Source: Calamus simplicifolius
Taxonomy: Eukaryota > Streptophyta > Magnoliopsida > Arecales > Arecaceae
Length of the DNA: 64,000 nt
Reading direction: 5' to 3'
Assembly: GCA_900491605.1 (NCBI GenBank)
Contig: UESW01004767.1
Location: forward strand, 186,001 to 250,000
Made by a program: the position numbers and the translations under genes. Below are positions 23,168 through 36,600 of the stretch, in pieces; the first letter of the stretch is position 1, and each line of letters starts with the position of its first letter. The notes under the pieces are model-generated. The model was not told where the DNA came from and searched no databases. It saw only the letters and a program-made list of their open reading frames with translations.

Positions 23168-24962
23168 AAATCTCAGAGTTTTTATTTTTATTTCTTTTTT
23201 TCACATGATCATATCCTAATTTTGACCTGCATCCAAAACGATCCAACCCCATAATACTGATGAATCTATAAAATAATTGATGCAAAGATTGGCTTGCATT
23301 GGGATCAAGAGTCGGACCCAACCGCGAGGCAGCACTAGCTTTTGTCTGAATAAGAATTGTTGAGACTGGAGCTGTCAAATCTATTACGTGAGATCGTTCA
23401 ATGAGAGATGGTGATGTTTTATTATATTAAACAAGTCCAGAAATAGGTGGGGCAAGCTAAATCGAGGTTATAATAGGCTATTTATTGCAACTATGACATC
23501 AGACTATGAACAATATCTAACCTTATAATCTTGCACAACTGTTTCAACCCAAGGATGAAGTCTGGCTGCTAGCGGGATGCTGATATATTTTAATTGATTG
23601 CAACAAATAAGAACGTTCTTCAAGCTTGATTTGTCCTTTGGTTTTAACTTATTACATCTTACAACAAAAAAAATTAAAAAAAAATGAACGATTAAAAATT
23701 TTCTAAAATTTGGGACATTGCTTCATTTATCATTCATCGCAAACTCTTGAAGTGATGGGAATTTCCCCTGGGGAGGGGGAGAAGGTACTGCTAAACAAAC
23801 TGGCCGTTCACATCCTTTGACTTGCCACAAGTTCATTTGCATTGGCATAAAATATATTTATCAACTACGGCTAAATCTTTGTTTCTGTTGATGGCGAAGT
23901 GCCACTGCTGCATTATGGGGGTAGAATTTACCATTGAATTCTGAAATAATGTAGCAGAGTGAACCAGGCGGAGGATTCCCTCAAAGAAAAAGGGAGCAAG
24001 AAGGACAAGAGAAGACAACTGGTGCTGATAACGATATGTTGGTATTTGTGAATTGGTACTGTGGAAATCGAAGCATGCCAACCTTATATCAACATCAGAT
24101 AAAAATACTTTAGTGCTGAGTACCTGTCTGAACCTAGAGAATGGACCCCGATAGCGTAGGATTCATTGCAAGATGGAGCTGGAGGTCTTCATTTGTTAAG
24201 CAAAATGGTTTTCATTGGTGTGGGAGTTTGTGGTGATTCTGGGGGTAAATGGGACCGTACGTGTTTGTTCTGCTCGTTATCATCTCTGATGCGGTTCTTG
24301 TACTACTGTAGTTGGATAACTGTAGGTGTTTTGTGGACAAGCCCTGAAGGATCTTATGCCAAGGAGAAGACAATAATCGGAGCAGATCGAAGAGACAGAA
24401 CAGTAAATTTAACAGATATCTAACGTGATTCGCGTCGAGTTGGACTTGTTGAAACCTTTAATTGTTGCTGGTCAAGAAGTCATGAGATATATATATATAT
24501 ATATATATCAATACAAACATCTGCATTTTGATCACAAAATTCTAACAGAGGTTATTCTGGAAGAGTTCCTATTCCTACGTTGGTTTTACAAGGCTTGTTT
24601 ATTTTCTCGGTTACCTCTTTGCGATTGTTTGATTACCATAGTGCCACAAAGGCAGTCGAACATCATATATATATATATATATATATATCAGCCATCAAGT
24701 TGCACACTTGGATCCAGTGTCGGCTTTAATCCATTTTTAGTCCAAAAAGAAATCGATCGCTAGTTATATATGGGCGAGAGGAGTAAAAAGGAGATCTGTT
24801 TCTGATCACTTATTGCATATTCTTTGAAAGAAAACTAGTGATTATATATACAAATAATCCTGCACATATTTCCCTTGACCATGCCCTTTAATTTCCTCCA
24901 CTACGAAAGCAAGAACATATGCCATAATTTTCCTACTTCCAAAGTAGATGAAAGTTGCAACA
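23168..24962. other. Intergenic region between tRNA-Asp and the HAD gene
   Basis: Holds the 3' flank of the HAD gene (minus strand) and two short (AT)n runs near 24487-24508 and 24667-24689. Small ORFs here have no recognisable domain. Confidence 0.4.
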
Positions 24963-26617
24963 TTAAGCAGTCACAGTTGTCTCCATTGCAACTTTTCCTG
25001 AGTAAAGGACATCTCCTGATCTCTCACCCTCCTCCCAGAGCTCTGGCAGTGCTTCCCTAATGTTGTGGACGCTCTCCAATGCATGGTCGGCACCTTTAAC
25101 TCTATGAGAAGTACCCACCTGGATTCATTATTATATGGGAGATGAATGCTTATAAGTAGAGGTTTAAAAAATAATTAAGTAGGCTAAAGTAGATCCCCCA
25201 CAATTGTAAACTAACCCAATAAATATTCTATCAAGGCTGAATAAGTGGAACTCACGAGCACTGTGTGGAGACCAATAAGTTTGCCTGCCTGGATGTTGCG
25301 AACACTATCATCAAAGAAAATCTGAAGAACAATTTGCACCATCTAACAGAATGAGTATGATTCAACCAAAAGAAAGAAAAAGAGAGAGAAGAATATTTAG
25401 AAGATACTTGTACAAGCATATATTTCTTAGATTGTAGAGAGGAAATTTGATTAATTTGAGTTGAAAATTTAAAGGCATTACTCATAATTTGAGTGGGTAA
25501 CAACAACTATCTTACAGTGTTCTGACAGTCAATGTTGGCGATTTGAGAGCCTTCTCTATAGCATATTCAGATGGTTTGCAGAGAACTGGAGTCTCAGGCA
25601 GTTGCAGGCCAGCAACAGGTCGAAATGAGTAATCAATGATGTCAAATATATTGGTTCTACCAGCCTCCATGGATGGATTCAAAGTCTCAAAACATATGAT
25701 TCCTTCAAAACAGTCTTCCAATCCAAGCCTCTTTAGAACTTTAGCAGTATGGATCCTGTCAGCATTTGTGAATATCTGTTTCAAGTAGCAAGAACAAAAG
25801 AAACAGCAATATTGAGAGGACATGCAAAGAAAATGCAGTTATTGTTGAACACTTCAACTTGAAAATCTTACAACTTTGCGGATAGGCAGGCTTAGCAACA
25901 GATGTCTGAGAACTGGATCAGGCTTTATCTTCTCATAAGGAAGTCTTCCATGAACAAAACTGTGGGCACCAAAGCAGAAGGTTATCTCTACTAATAGATC
26001 TGAAACTGTTGTTCATGACTCAAGAAGGGAAGGGAAATCAGAACCTGTGATACTCCTCATAATTAAATGTGTAGCCAATGGCCTGTGCGATTAACACCAC
26101 AGATCAACATCATTAGGGAGGTTAAAATCTAACTCCTTGCAGAAATTATATTAATTCCATTGAAAAATATAAATAAGAGCCAAGGCAGCTAAGCATACCC
26201 TTAGTCCTGCCATTGTTGTCCCATAGTTCTTGTAGAGAAGATTACATAAATCAGGGACCTTGCTTTCCTCAATCCCAAGCTTCTGGACCAAAAAATCTGA
26301 AAACAAAAACCATGAGGATTGGTATATAATTGTGCCAAGCTTTAAAGCAGAACAATATATCTTCTCCGACAAATTAGAGGATATGCAACAATTATTACCT
26401 CCAATGTTCTTGAGAACCTCAGTTGAAAGGCCAGAACTCAGAGGGTATAGAGTATCATCGAGATCTAGATATTAGAAGACAAAAGGGGAACAACAATAAG
26501 AGCTTGCTCGTACTCTTCAGGTTCTTTAGTATCAAAGCTCAGAGCCAAGGACGTACCAAAAAGAAGGCAGTCAATCTTGGGTCTCTTGTCATTTAGAAAT
26601 CGGTCCTCATATGCCAT
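24963..26617 (-). CDS. HAD superfamily pyrimidine 5'-nucleotidase-like protein, 8 exons, frameshift in exon 6
   Basis: Exons in order: 26557-26617, 26399-26464, 26199-26296, 26045-26082, 25872-25959, 25516-25775, 25256-25321, 24963-25118. All introns are GT-AG and 80-200 bp. HAD motif I is FDLDDTLY (nucleophile and acid Asp, about residues 20-26), motif II lies in IFTNADRIH, the conserved Lys in VLCKPS, and the second acidic motif in IFFDDSVRNIQAG. The product would be about 277 residues, a C1-capped HAD phosphatase of the plant group related to yeast SDT1/PHM8 pyrimidine nucleotidases, probably cytosolic. In exon 6, at about 25541-25543, a run of three A (minus strand) stands where the family frame needs four. 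As written, the frame stops before motif IV. All phases downstream agree once this base is allowed for, so it is a recent mutation or an assembly error. Confidence 0.88.
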
Positions 26618-26680
26618 TTTGACGTAGTAAACCTTAAAGACTAAGACCCATTTTAGATTTTAGAACGATGGAAGCGTTTG

Positions 26681-27121
26681 CTGTTGGAGAAAGAGTATTA
26701 AATTAAACTGCAATTATGTCTCAACAGCTTATGAACAAGAAAAGAGAGTATCGGCGGTAACACATGCTGATCATAAACAGCAGAAGAAAAGGCCGTGATG
26801 AATCCGTAGTCATTTTGTTTACCAAAATCATCAGTGCTAGAGAAAATAAAAGCTGGTTGCAAGGAAGTCAAAAAGCCTCCGGATCCTCTCGTTCGTTTGT
26901 TGAAGGAGGTGAATTCAATCACCCGACACCACCTTGTTTATCGACATTATAAGAGGGTTCTGACTCAAAAACATGATGGCATCGGAAGAAGCATACCGGA
27001 TTCTGATGGCCGAGAGGTCGGAGGTTGAACGCCGAGACCCCCAGAACGGGACTCAGCAGAGAAGACGGAAAGGGAAGGGGGGCGTTGGGGAGGAGAAAAG
27101 AGGGGTGTGGGTGTTTAAATA
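26681..27121 (-). promoter_or_regulatory. Probable promoter and leader intron of the HAD gene
   Basis: TATTTAAA on the minus strand (27114-27121) is a good TATA box. A GC- and CT-rich stretch follows, with a donor CCG|GTATGC at 26996 and a possible acceptor CCAACAG at 26681, which suggests a 5' UTR exon of about 26997-27090 and a leader intron of about 316 bp before the ATG at 26617. This is inferred from signals only. Confidence 0.4.
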
Positions 27122-30100
27122 GACAAGCCGTCGGGAGCCAGGAGATTTCATTTGGCACACGTCCGACGCTTGGGCGAGGAGGGAATTTATCTAGCCGTTA
27201 ACGAGAGCGACCAAGTGGCAACGGAGAGGGAGCACGGTGTGAATCCGTTACATCCTTTTTGGAATCCACTAGATTTTCTCGGGGATCCTCGGATTTATTT
27301 GACGGGCCAGTTGTAATTGTAAGAAGAATTTAGGGCAGGTTTGACAGCGGATTTACATTGAATTTTTTATTTTTAAAAATAAAAAATTTAATTTATAGCA
27401 TAAAAAAATAAGTTTGATCAAACTATTTTAAAAAAACACTTTTTCAAAATGATTCTATAAATATTAATGAATCTATAACGAATTTACTTTCTTTCTTCTA
27501 TCCGTGACTTTCCTCTAGGCTTGCCTTTATCTAAAAATACAGTTTTTAAAAATATCAACTAAATATATTCTTGAATACTAAAAATTAACCGAATATAACT
27601 TAATTTTTTGAATATAATTTATATTTTTAAAATATTTTTTTTTGATCACGAACCAAATAAGACCTTAATTGACCATCAAATCCTTTCATTGTCTCCTAAT
27701 TGATGCAAAAAAAATTATACGCACCATCTCATTGTATTGTAAAAATATACTAAAATTTTAGTGTTTTTTTTAAGTTCTTTTGAAAGAATTCAACAAAGTA
27801 TATGCAATAATTTTATGAAAAGCTTGTTATCTTGATGTATAAATTAATTTTCCATACCTGGTGTTCTTTTCTAAGGAGCTTTAAACTTGGTTCAGTAATC
27901 ATCGATCTACTCATTATTTCAACTTGTCATACAGAGGGAAACACATATCCCTATATTTTGAAGATTATGACGAAATGAATTAATTTGTGTCATCTATAGA
28001 TGAAAAAAATACTAAACTTTTTTCATCCAAATTATTTCTTTTGCAATCTATTGTGCACAAAATTATCTTTTCATTTCAATTGTGAGGATGTATAAAATTC
28101 GATAGAGTTGAGAAAATACACCAATGTCTAAAATCAAAGCTTTGCACAATTTAATTGTGCCCCTTTGTGCATTCTTCTCTATTTATATATATTTTTTTAA
28201 TAAAAAGAAAAAAAATAAGGCCTATATTTTTTTTAAAAAAAAGCTTTATTAACTTGGCACCGCTTGATATGCTCATATATTCTTTCACGTACATGAGGAC
28301 ATATGGGCTATAAATGAATTAGTCTAATCCATCAAATCAATCAAAATATTTTACCTGCCTAGAAGTTGATAGAAGATAAATGATTTAGATCAATAAAAAA
28401 AATAAAACATGAATGATTTGATCATTCCACAATCGAGCTAGCAAGCTCTTCGTATGTTAGAAATGGTCGTCAAGTTAGGATTTAATACTAAATTTAGCGT
28501 AGGAAATTAGGACATGCGGGGTTATGAAAGGTTAACTTCATGTAGCTAAGCATAATAGTATCTTTTACTCTCACTTCATCTGGTCTTTAATGCAAACCCT
28601 CCAATCAAAGAACCCCCTGATCTCACATTATTATAATCCATGCTGCACTTTGCCATTCGTCTCGCTCGCATTAACGTGATGCGTTTGTGTGGGAAAATGA
28701 CACAAGTCTACCGGTACCCTCTCTCTCTCTCTCCCAGGCACACTACGGTCATACAGCTGTAATGGTAATGAATGGTAGGCGAGAGAGATAAGCTAATTAA
28801 ATGCATGGCAATGATTGAAGCATGCATTTTATAAATTGAAAAAAAAAATAGAAAAAGAAATTTTTGTTGGTTTTAGACGACCTGAGACGCACGAATTGAC
28901 AAACCTCTGAACCTGACTGAAATTGCGTACATGTAATCATGATGGTTGGTGCGTTGTAAAAGAGTTGCAGTCAAGTCGTTGCTAGCTCTTCGGGAACCTG
29001 ATCGAATGCAGTCTTTTTGACGACAAGACAAGAGGCAGAGATGAGTAACAAGGCCTCCCTCCGCTGGGAAAGAGGACAGTATGGTGTCTAGTTGCATTTA
29101 GGTATTTCATGTAAGCGGCCATTGATACGTGGTGGTCAAAATTACTTAGAAATATATTAAACCTGATCCCTAGCTTCAAGCTAGCCAACACGGCAGTCCG
29201 GACGCACGTTAAGTAAAAAATGGCAGGCAACCTGATCGAGCCTCATCGTTTGTAACGATGTCTACCACGCGAGTAAAAAATTTTGCGCAGTTCTTTCATG
29301 GAGGCATATCCATCAATACCGGTTGATTGACCCACATGGTAGATGGATTGGGCCTTTCATGTAACGTCCTTTCTTCCTTTAATTCACTAGTGCAAAACGA
29401 CGAAAGCAATCATTTTAATGCATTATGTATCTGTTGACAGCTATATACCAACTTGCTCGAGTTCGTAAAGCGGTACCAAGTTTCCAAAACTCCATCCCTC
29501 CTAAACAAAAAGCAATGACAGCATTTCATCGATTCAGGAAAGCAGTGAGTTGCATCCAAGGTTTGATTCTTTTCGTGCTCGCAAATGCACTGACGAGTGA
29601 ATGAAAACTTCTTGGGGGCGGAGAAAGCGACAGGCAAGTGGATCCAACAAATACTGAACTTCCAATCCTCCCTCTTTTAAACAATGATTGCTGCAGCAGC
29701 CACCGTGGTTGGTTAACATTAGCATTCATTAGTTTCATAAATTTTAGTCTGTCATCTTCCCAAAGAGTTAACTCGGTTAACTCATTATATATAATATAAT
29801 GAAGTAGACGAGTGTCATTCCCATCATAAATATACATATATAACGAAAGCTCCATGGCCTCCATCACTAAACCTCAATTTCTCCAAATACCAATACCTAC
29901 TAATTTTTCCAAACAATCAGCATATTTGACAAATGAAGCAGATCAACTCCTTTGGAGGCACAAACGACAGGAGGCGAATCCCTCTTGCATTCTCGCCACA
30001 TCCTATTTCCAGGGAACGATACCCATGTGAACGCGGGAGACTGGCAAATTTTTCGCTCACCGTACCACATGGTAGAGGGAGCTTCTATTTGGCCCGTGAC

Positions 30101-30538
30101 TTTCGCTTAGGAGCCTTCTATTTTGAGATTTTTTTTTTTTTTACTTAGTATCCTCAAAATTACTAAGTAGTCTCCTTTAAAATGATAAAATACCTAAACT
30201 ATACCTTTCCCCTTCAATCCTCCTCATGCCGCCTCTTCCTCAATCTCCCCTAAATTGCTGAGTATCCCCCCTCTCCCCCCATCCGATCGCGCTCGTCCGC
30301 TCGCTCTCGCTCATGGTGCTTCCCGGCAACGTCTTTCCCAGCGGCGTCTTCCCGGCGACGGCTTTCCGGCAGGTAGGTTCTTCTCCCCTTCCTCCCTCCC
30401 TCGATTCGCTCTCTTACATAGGGCTTTTTTTTTTTTTTAAACTAACCTCCCCTACCTTTCCAGCGTCCATCTCTCCCACGGCTCCACGGCTCCACCCTTC
30501 CGCCACCTCTCCCCCTCCGTCCCAAAGACGGGATATTT
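27122..30538. other. Intergenic region, mostly AT-rich, no gene recognised
   Basis: 27330-27700 is very AT-rich and may be an old miniature element, but I could not define its ends. A short (TC)n run lies near 28717-28735. 30200-30520 is unusually C-rich; it has an ATG at 30313 followed by a GT donor-like CAG|GTAGG at 30372, but no recognisable protein. Small ORFs elsewhere here show no domains. Confidence 0.35.
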
Positions 30539-31127
30539 GTTCGGCCCTGGTTGGCCGAACAGAGATCCTCTGTTCGGCCCACCAAGGCCGAACAAATTAA
30601 TCTGTTTGGCTGAGCTGGGCCGAACAGGGCCGAACAGAATTAATCAGATTTTTTAATAATAACAACAAATCCATTCCTCTTTCCGACTTCTCGACATCAA
30701 TTACACATTTCTTCTCTACTTTTGAATATCTATAAAATAAATAGTTTTATGTTGGTAGACAATTATAAACATTGCTAGTCAAATAATACGAAAATAAATG
30801 TAATTAAATTTTACCTTGTAATTGTAAATTCATTTGTGTAATCCATTACAATCGGAGCCCAATCACGCTGCATTCGGTCGAAGCATCGTTCTGCACGATC
30901 AAATAATAAATTTTAACCCTAATCATAATTAATCAAACCAAAAAAAAATTAAACACTCTGTTCGATCGAACATAAGATTTCTGTTCGGCGACACATGGCC
31001 GAACAAAAGAATTCCTTCATCTGAACAAAAAAAAATTTTCTGTTTGGTACTAGTGGGACGAACGTATTTAAGTTGTTCGGCTTATTATGGCCAAACAGAG
31101 CTAACCTGTTCGACCACATAGTCGAAC
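30539..31127. repeat. Cluster of GTTCGGCC/GGCCGAAC hairpins
   Basis: Perfect dyads occur at 30539-30560 (spacer CTGGTT), 30572-30593 (spacer CACCAA), 30983-31004 (7-bp arms, 8-nt spacer) and 31108-31127 (arms GTTCGAC/GTCGAAC, spacer CACATA). Imperfect ones lie near 30602-30627, 31041-31064 and 31075-31098, and GTTCGATCGAAC near 30960. Two groups are separated by about 330 bp of AT-rich sequence. Probably part of an unidentified transposon. Confidence 0.8.
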
Positions 31128-31839
31128 AACGTACGAACCGAAAAAAAAAAAATTAAAAAAAAAATATAAACTAATCTTTGCGACCGTAGTACTTCATAAA
31201 TTATTAATTACTTGTTCATGCTTATCTTGAAATTAAAATTTTAATTAAAATTCAATGATAATCCGAAACGAGGAAAACGGAAGGATGATCACAGAGGTTG
31301 TTTGAGGATCTCAGAAGGGCCACGGCTCAGGAGGCTGTTTGAGGAGAGGAGGAAAGAATATTTTGGTCCTGAAATTTTTAAGAAGCGTTTATTTTTTTAA
31401 TATGGCTTGCGGGGGGCGCTCCTCAGTTAAAAACGCGGGCGAAATGACCCATGGCAGAGGCTTATGCCAACAACAGAGCGGTCGATCGAAGCCAACTGGC
31501 TCGCAGATATTCCAATTTTGAACTGTCGAACCAAAAACAATAATACACGTACAGCTGTGGCTCTCACAAGTCACAACATCAATGCTCTCCGAGTCACAAC
31601 AGATCAATGCTCTCCGAGTAGGACAGCCTCTGGGTCAAGACTTGACAGGTCTCAAGTATTAAAAATATCTGTAGAAAAACAAATTACACTGCATCAAGAG
31701 TAGAGTCGCTTAAATTTCAAATTTGATTTTGTACAATTAGTCAACCTGGAAAGGCATACAAGAATTTAGAATTATTATTATTATTATTATTATTATTATT
31801 TTCTTTTGCAAACTACACAGCACAAAACCATCATCCCAT
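31128..31839. other. Downstream flank of the FtsH gene
   Basis: Contains the presumed FtsH 3' UTR (minus strand) and an (ATT)n microsatellite at about 31769-31801. Nothing else recognised. Confidence 0.4.
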
Positions 31840-33595
31840 CTATGTGGGAACAACCTCGCCATCGATAGATGATCCATCATCTGCCATTGTGGCACCACCT
31901 TCTGATGTTCGCTGACTCTTCTGTTCCTCTTGCTCTTGGAACCCTTGCTTGAATCTATCATAATTTGTCGGCTCACTTGATTTGAATGGTCGCTCACCCA
32001 GGACACGGACCAAGTCATCCTGGTGCAGAACTTCCTTCTCAAGCAGAAGCTCTGCAATCTGGATCACATCATCCTTGTGTTCCTTTATCAGCTCTACTGT
32101 TCTCTGATAGGCCCTGGCAACCCATTCCCTCACCTCATTGTCGATGATGGCTCCAGTCTTGCTGCTGTAAGGCTTGGTCATTTCGAAGCCATCATCTCTC
32201 TGTGGAAAAGATAGGAGACCGACCTTGTCGCTAAAACCATAGACAGCGACCTGAGCATAGGTCATCTTTGTTACTTTCTCCAAGTCATTCTGAGCACCAG
32301 TGGAGATCTTCCCAAGCAAAACCTGAAAGCCAATGCAATGCAGTGGATGAAAAGCAGATGTACAGAGACAAAAGGCAGCAGGAAGTAGCAAAACTAATAA
32401 TATCACATTTAATATACGCATATGAATTTACGGTTTCAAGCAAAAAGATTAACATATTCTGCCCCATCCCTGTATGCATGGTTGGCCATCTACTCCAATG
32501 GCCTAAATTGCTGATTGCATTCCACATTTTCATAAGCACAAGCAGAACAAAATTCAATGGTTTCACACACCCGAAAACATAGATAAATTCGGAATATTAT
32601 TGTCATGTGGAAAAAAACATTCATTAGCCATCACATGACGCACACTCCGAAATGTTTGAAAGTTTTTTGTTAGCTACTTAGGACTTCTACAGATCATTAA
32701 CACTGTGCAACAATTGTATGAAAAAAAACTGCGATTCAAATGGGCAGAAAAAGGCTTGCACATACCACGGAACTTATCTCAAAGCACTTCCCTTTGGTCC
32801 AATGCACTTCAAAGAGGCAATCGTATTTTATTGATTTAATAAAACATCAAAGATGGCCACAAAAGTTGCTGTTCGGAAATAATTAAGCTGGATATAATGA
32901 TTTGGAGTTTGGGTAAAATCCAGAAAATTCGTCAAAATAACATAAAGAGTTTGGATGACAAAGAATGAGGACAAAATAATAAACTCAAAAAATACCGACT
33001 GCATAGCATATTTGTAAGTTAATTCACATAAAAATAAGTATAGGGAAGGCAAAAATAACAAATAATAGCAAAAAAAAAATCACTGGTAGCAACAATATAC
33101 ATATCACTAATTTGTAACACAAAAATTTCTTAAATTAGTCATGAATAGTTCATTAATTCATTTTTTAAAAATTATTCAGAGAATCATTTAGTTACAAGAA
33201 AAACTGAGAATAATTGGAGAATTTTTCAATAATTAGGAGAATACCACAACTATGAAATCAAATATTGCATCATTATTACACCATGTGGCTGCCTTAATAT
33301 TTTAGATCTTCCATTATGATCGGCTGGGAATTTTTAAACAGAATAATCCCAATCTCAGAGAATGCGAGCTTGAAGAAAACCAAGACATCATTTTGATTAC
33401 TGAATCAGTAATCTGAAAATTAATTAACTTGCAACATGCTATCCATCATTTAATTGATATAAATTTTAGAAATTAAATGGATATTCAACATTGAGATAGT
33501 AAGCAGAACAGTAATATAAATAAGGCTCTCCAAAAACTATGTACATTTCCTGATCCCACTGAGGCAGTTGCAATATACAAAAAAGAATTATGGTT

Positions 33596-33667
<72 letters not shown>

Positions 33668-36600
33668 ACCAAATTATTCAATAGTCTATGGCCTACATTC
33701 TTCAACCCTCCTTCGCTCCCTAAACAGCTTTGATTAGGATGTCAAAAACCAAACACCAAAATGTTCTGCAAAAAGGGGCACTGCCATACCTCTTCAGATG
33801 CACGGCCACCTAGTGTCATACATGTCACGTCAAAGAGCTGCTCTTTGGTCATTAGGAGGTTTTCATTGGGCACATACTGAGCGAAGCCAAGAGCTGCAGT
33901 TCCACGGGGAACAATTGTAACTTTAAGGAGGGGCTCAGCATGCTCTAAGAACCATCCAGCAACAGCATGACCTGACTCATGATAAGCAACGGTTCGACGT
34001 TCCAGCTTGCTAATTACCTGAAACCAAACAACAATACATTTAGCTAGTCAGTGACAAAACTGAATACTACCTTCATGTGATTTGCCAACATTCTTATCAT
34101 AAGTTCAGAGCTTGCCGGAAAGCATTTGGCACTAGCAGGAACCAAACGTATCCAGAATCAGGCTGTTGAGGCATGGGTCCTTTCAGCAAAATTCTTCAAC
34201 TCAAAAGGTCCCAATCTCCATCAACTCCTTAATGTACACAATATTTGAACTCAAGCAGTTTTCTAGTCTAACTACAGCTGTAGAAAATTAAAGAGAAAAA
34301 ATATTCTCGATTTGAAGAAACCAAAAACATCAAATTGGTATAAGCTGTATTATTTCTGCATAGGGAGGGAGGAAGATAAGCCAACTAAGCACATGAATTA
34401 ATTTAACCATCATCTAACAGTGATGAAATTCTCATAAGGCAGACAGAACTTTTGCATCTTTTAAAAGCCATTAAGATGAAAAGGCATTTCTGCATTGCAC
34501 AATTGCTCTAATTGTCTTCCTAACCATCTTCTCCTCATTACTGAACACTTACTTACAACCCTCCTTAATTTTACCATGCCTGTCTATTAGATCACCAGTG
34601 ACATCTAGTAAAATTAGATTACAGTGCACCTTGACACAATGTTCCTACAGACAACCCCTGTGACAACAATGAATAATTTAATAAAATCTTTTTTGAATTA
34701 GAAATTCTTATGTGATTATCCTAGTTTGTCATGTTCAAGCAAAGCTTAATGAACATATCCAAGGGACAAGATGCTTAGCATTTGCACTGTCGGTAACAAA
34801 CATGAACTATGCACATGCATAACATTTGATCTGATAAAAGAATCCCAGGTTCTCATAAACATGTTACTAATGTCCTGAAGTGAGGACCCCTAAAGATGTT
34901 TATATGAATAGAGTTTTCTAAACCCTTGAACCAGACGTAAGCCTCGCACCATGGTCAAGGATGTATTTTAGCGTTGGGATATATTGAGAGTGAGTAAATA
35001 TTCTAGATGAATAAGACTTGATTATAAAGAGACCAGAATGTTCAATAAGCTGCTTGTAAATGAAGTTAGGACTCCAAGGAAATATTTATTTAGGATAGTT
35101 TCTGATTCTTAATGACAAGGAATTCTTGGATGACTGGAGGACCTTTATGCTTCCCACCTTTTTTGGGGGAAAAAAAAGCGTGAGACAAGGACTGAACCAG
35201 TAAAAAGGACAAATGTGATATATCATGATAAATTCTACCATTTTACATGGAAACAGGATAACAATGGCAATGAAAATTTGCCCATCATACTTGGATGACC
35301 TTGCCAACTGATAATCATTTTTTTTCTGGATTTGATATTAGCTCATTTTTCACATTGTCAATAAAACAAATAGGTTAAATATAATGCCAAAGCCGTATTG
35401 CATAGTTGTTCATAACTGACGGAGAAATAATAAAGAACTCAATATATAGGTGTTTAGTTTTTATGGAAAAGAAGAGTATGAAGTCGAGGAAATAACCTTA
35501 TTTTTCTTCTCCAAACCACCAATAATCCTGTCAATAGCAGCCTCAAAATGCTGCATTGTGACTTGTGTTTCCTCACTTCTTGCAGCAATTAAAGCAGCCT
35601 CATTGCAAACATTGGCAATGTCAGCTCCAGCAAATCCGGGAGTAAGAGCAGCCAATCTTTGAGAGTAAAATGATGGATCATTATCTAGTTTAATCTTCTT
35701 AAGATAAATGCGGAAGATCTGCTCACGACCTTTTATGTCAGGCTTATCAATTGTTATTTGACGATCAAATCGACCAGGCCTTAATAAGGCCTTGTCTAGG
35801 ATATCAGGTCTATTGGTACCAGCAAGTACAACCACCCCAGAGGTTGTTCCAAATCCATCCATCTCTACGAGCAACTGATTTAGAGTACTTTCACGTTCAT
35901 CATTTGAACCCGAGAAACCTCCACGGCCTCTTGATCGACCAATTGCATCAATCTCATCAATAAATATTATACTAGGTGCACACTGCCTAGCTTCTTGGAA
36001 TAAGTTCCTCACCCTGGATGGTCCAACACCAACAAACATTTCCATAAAATCTGAACCAGAAATAGACAAAAAGGGCACACCAGATTCACCCGCAGTTGCT
36101 TTTGCAAGAAGTGTTTTTCCTGTGCCAGGAGGGCCTACCAGAAGAGCACCTTTAGGAATTTTGGCCCCCAAATCCTCATACTTCTTGGGATTTTTAAGAA
36201 AGTGCACAAACTCCATAATTTCTTGTTTGGCTTCATCACAGCCAGCAACATCCTTAAAATATACCTGGCTCACATAAAAAAAGGGTCAACCAAGGCACTT
36301 ATGCATATAGATAGATCAGTAACCAACTATTTGACAAATAAGATAGCACTGATGCATACAGATAGATCAACAACCAACAATTTGATAAATAAGACAATAA
36401 AATCAACTTAATATCTGGCATGGAAAAGTGTAAGAAAGAATAAGAGGTGATACAACCAAAAAGGAAAAATGAAGGACTCACCTTATTTTTCGAATTCTTG
36501 TCCATCTTGGTTACTTGAGCTTTTCCAATGTTAAATATCCCACGGTTTCCCTTTCCTGGACCACTACCTATGTTAAATCCACCTTGTATTCTTCTCCCCA

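Noticed and set aside
27330..27700. Possible MITE beginning gggcaggtttgac
   Set aside because: The proposed other end near 27660 does not form a convincing inverted repeat and no target duplication was found.
30255..30600. Possible first exon on the plus strand starting MVLPGNVFPSG with a GT donor
   Set aside because: Short, proline-rich, composed of imperfect repeats, and with no convincing downstream exon.
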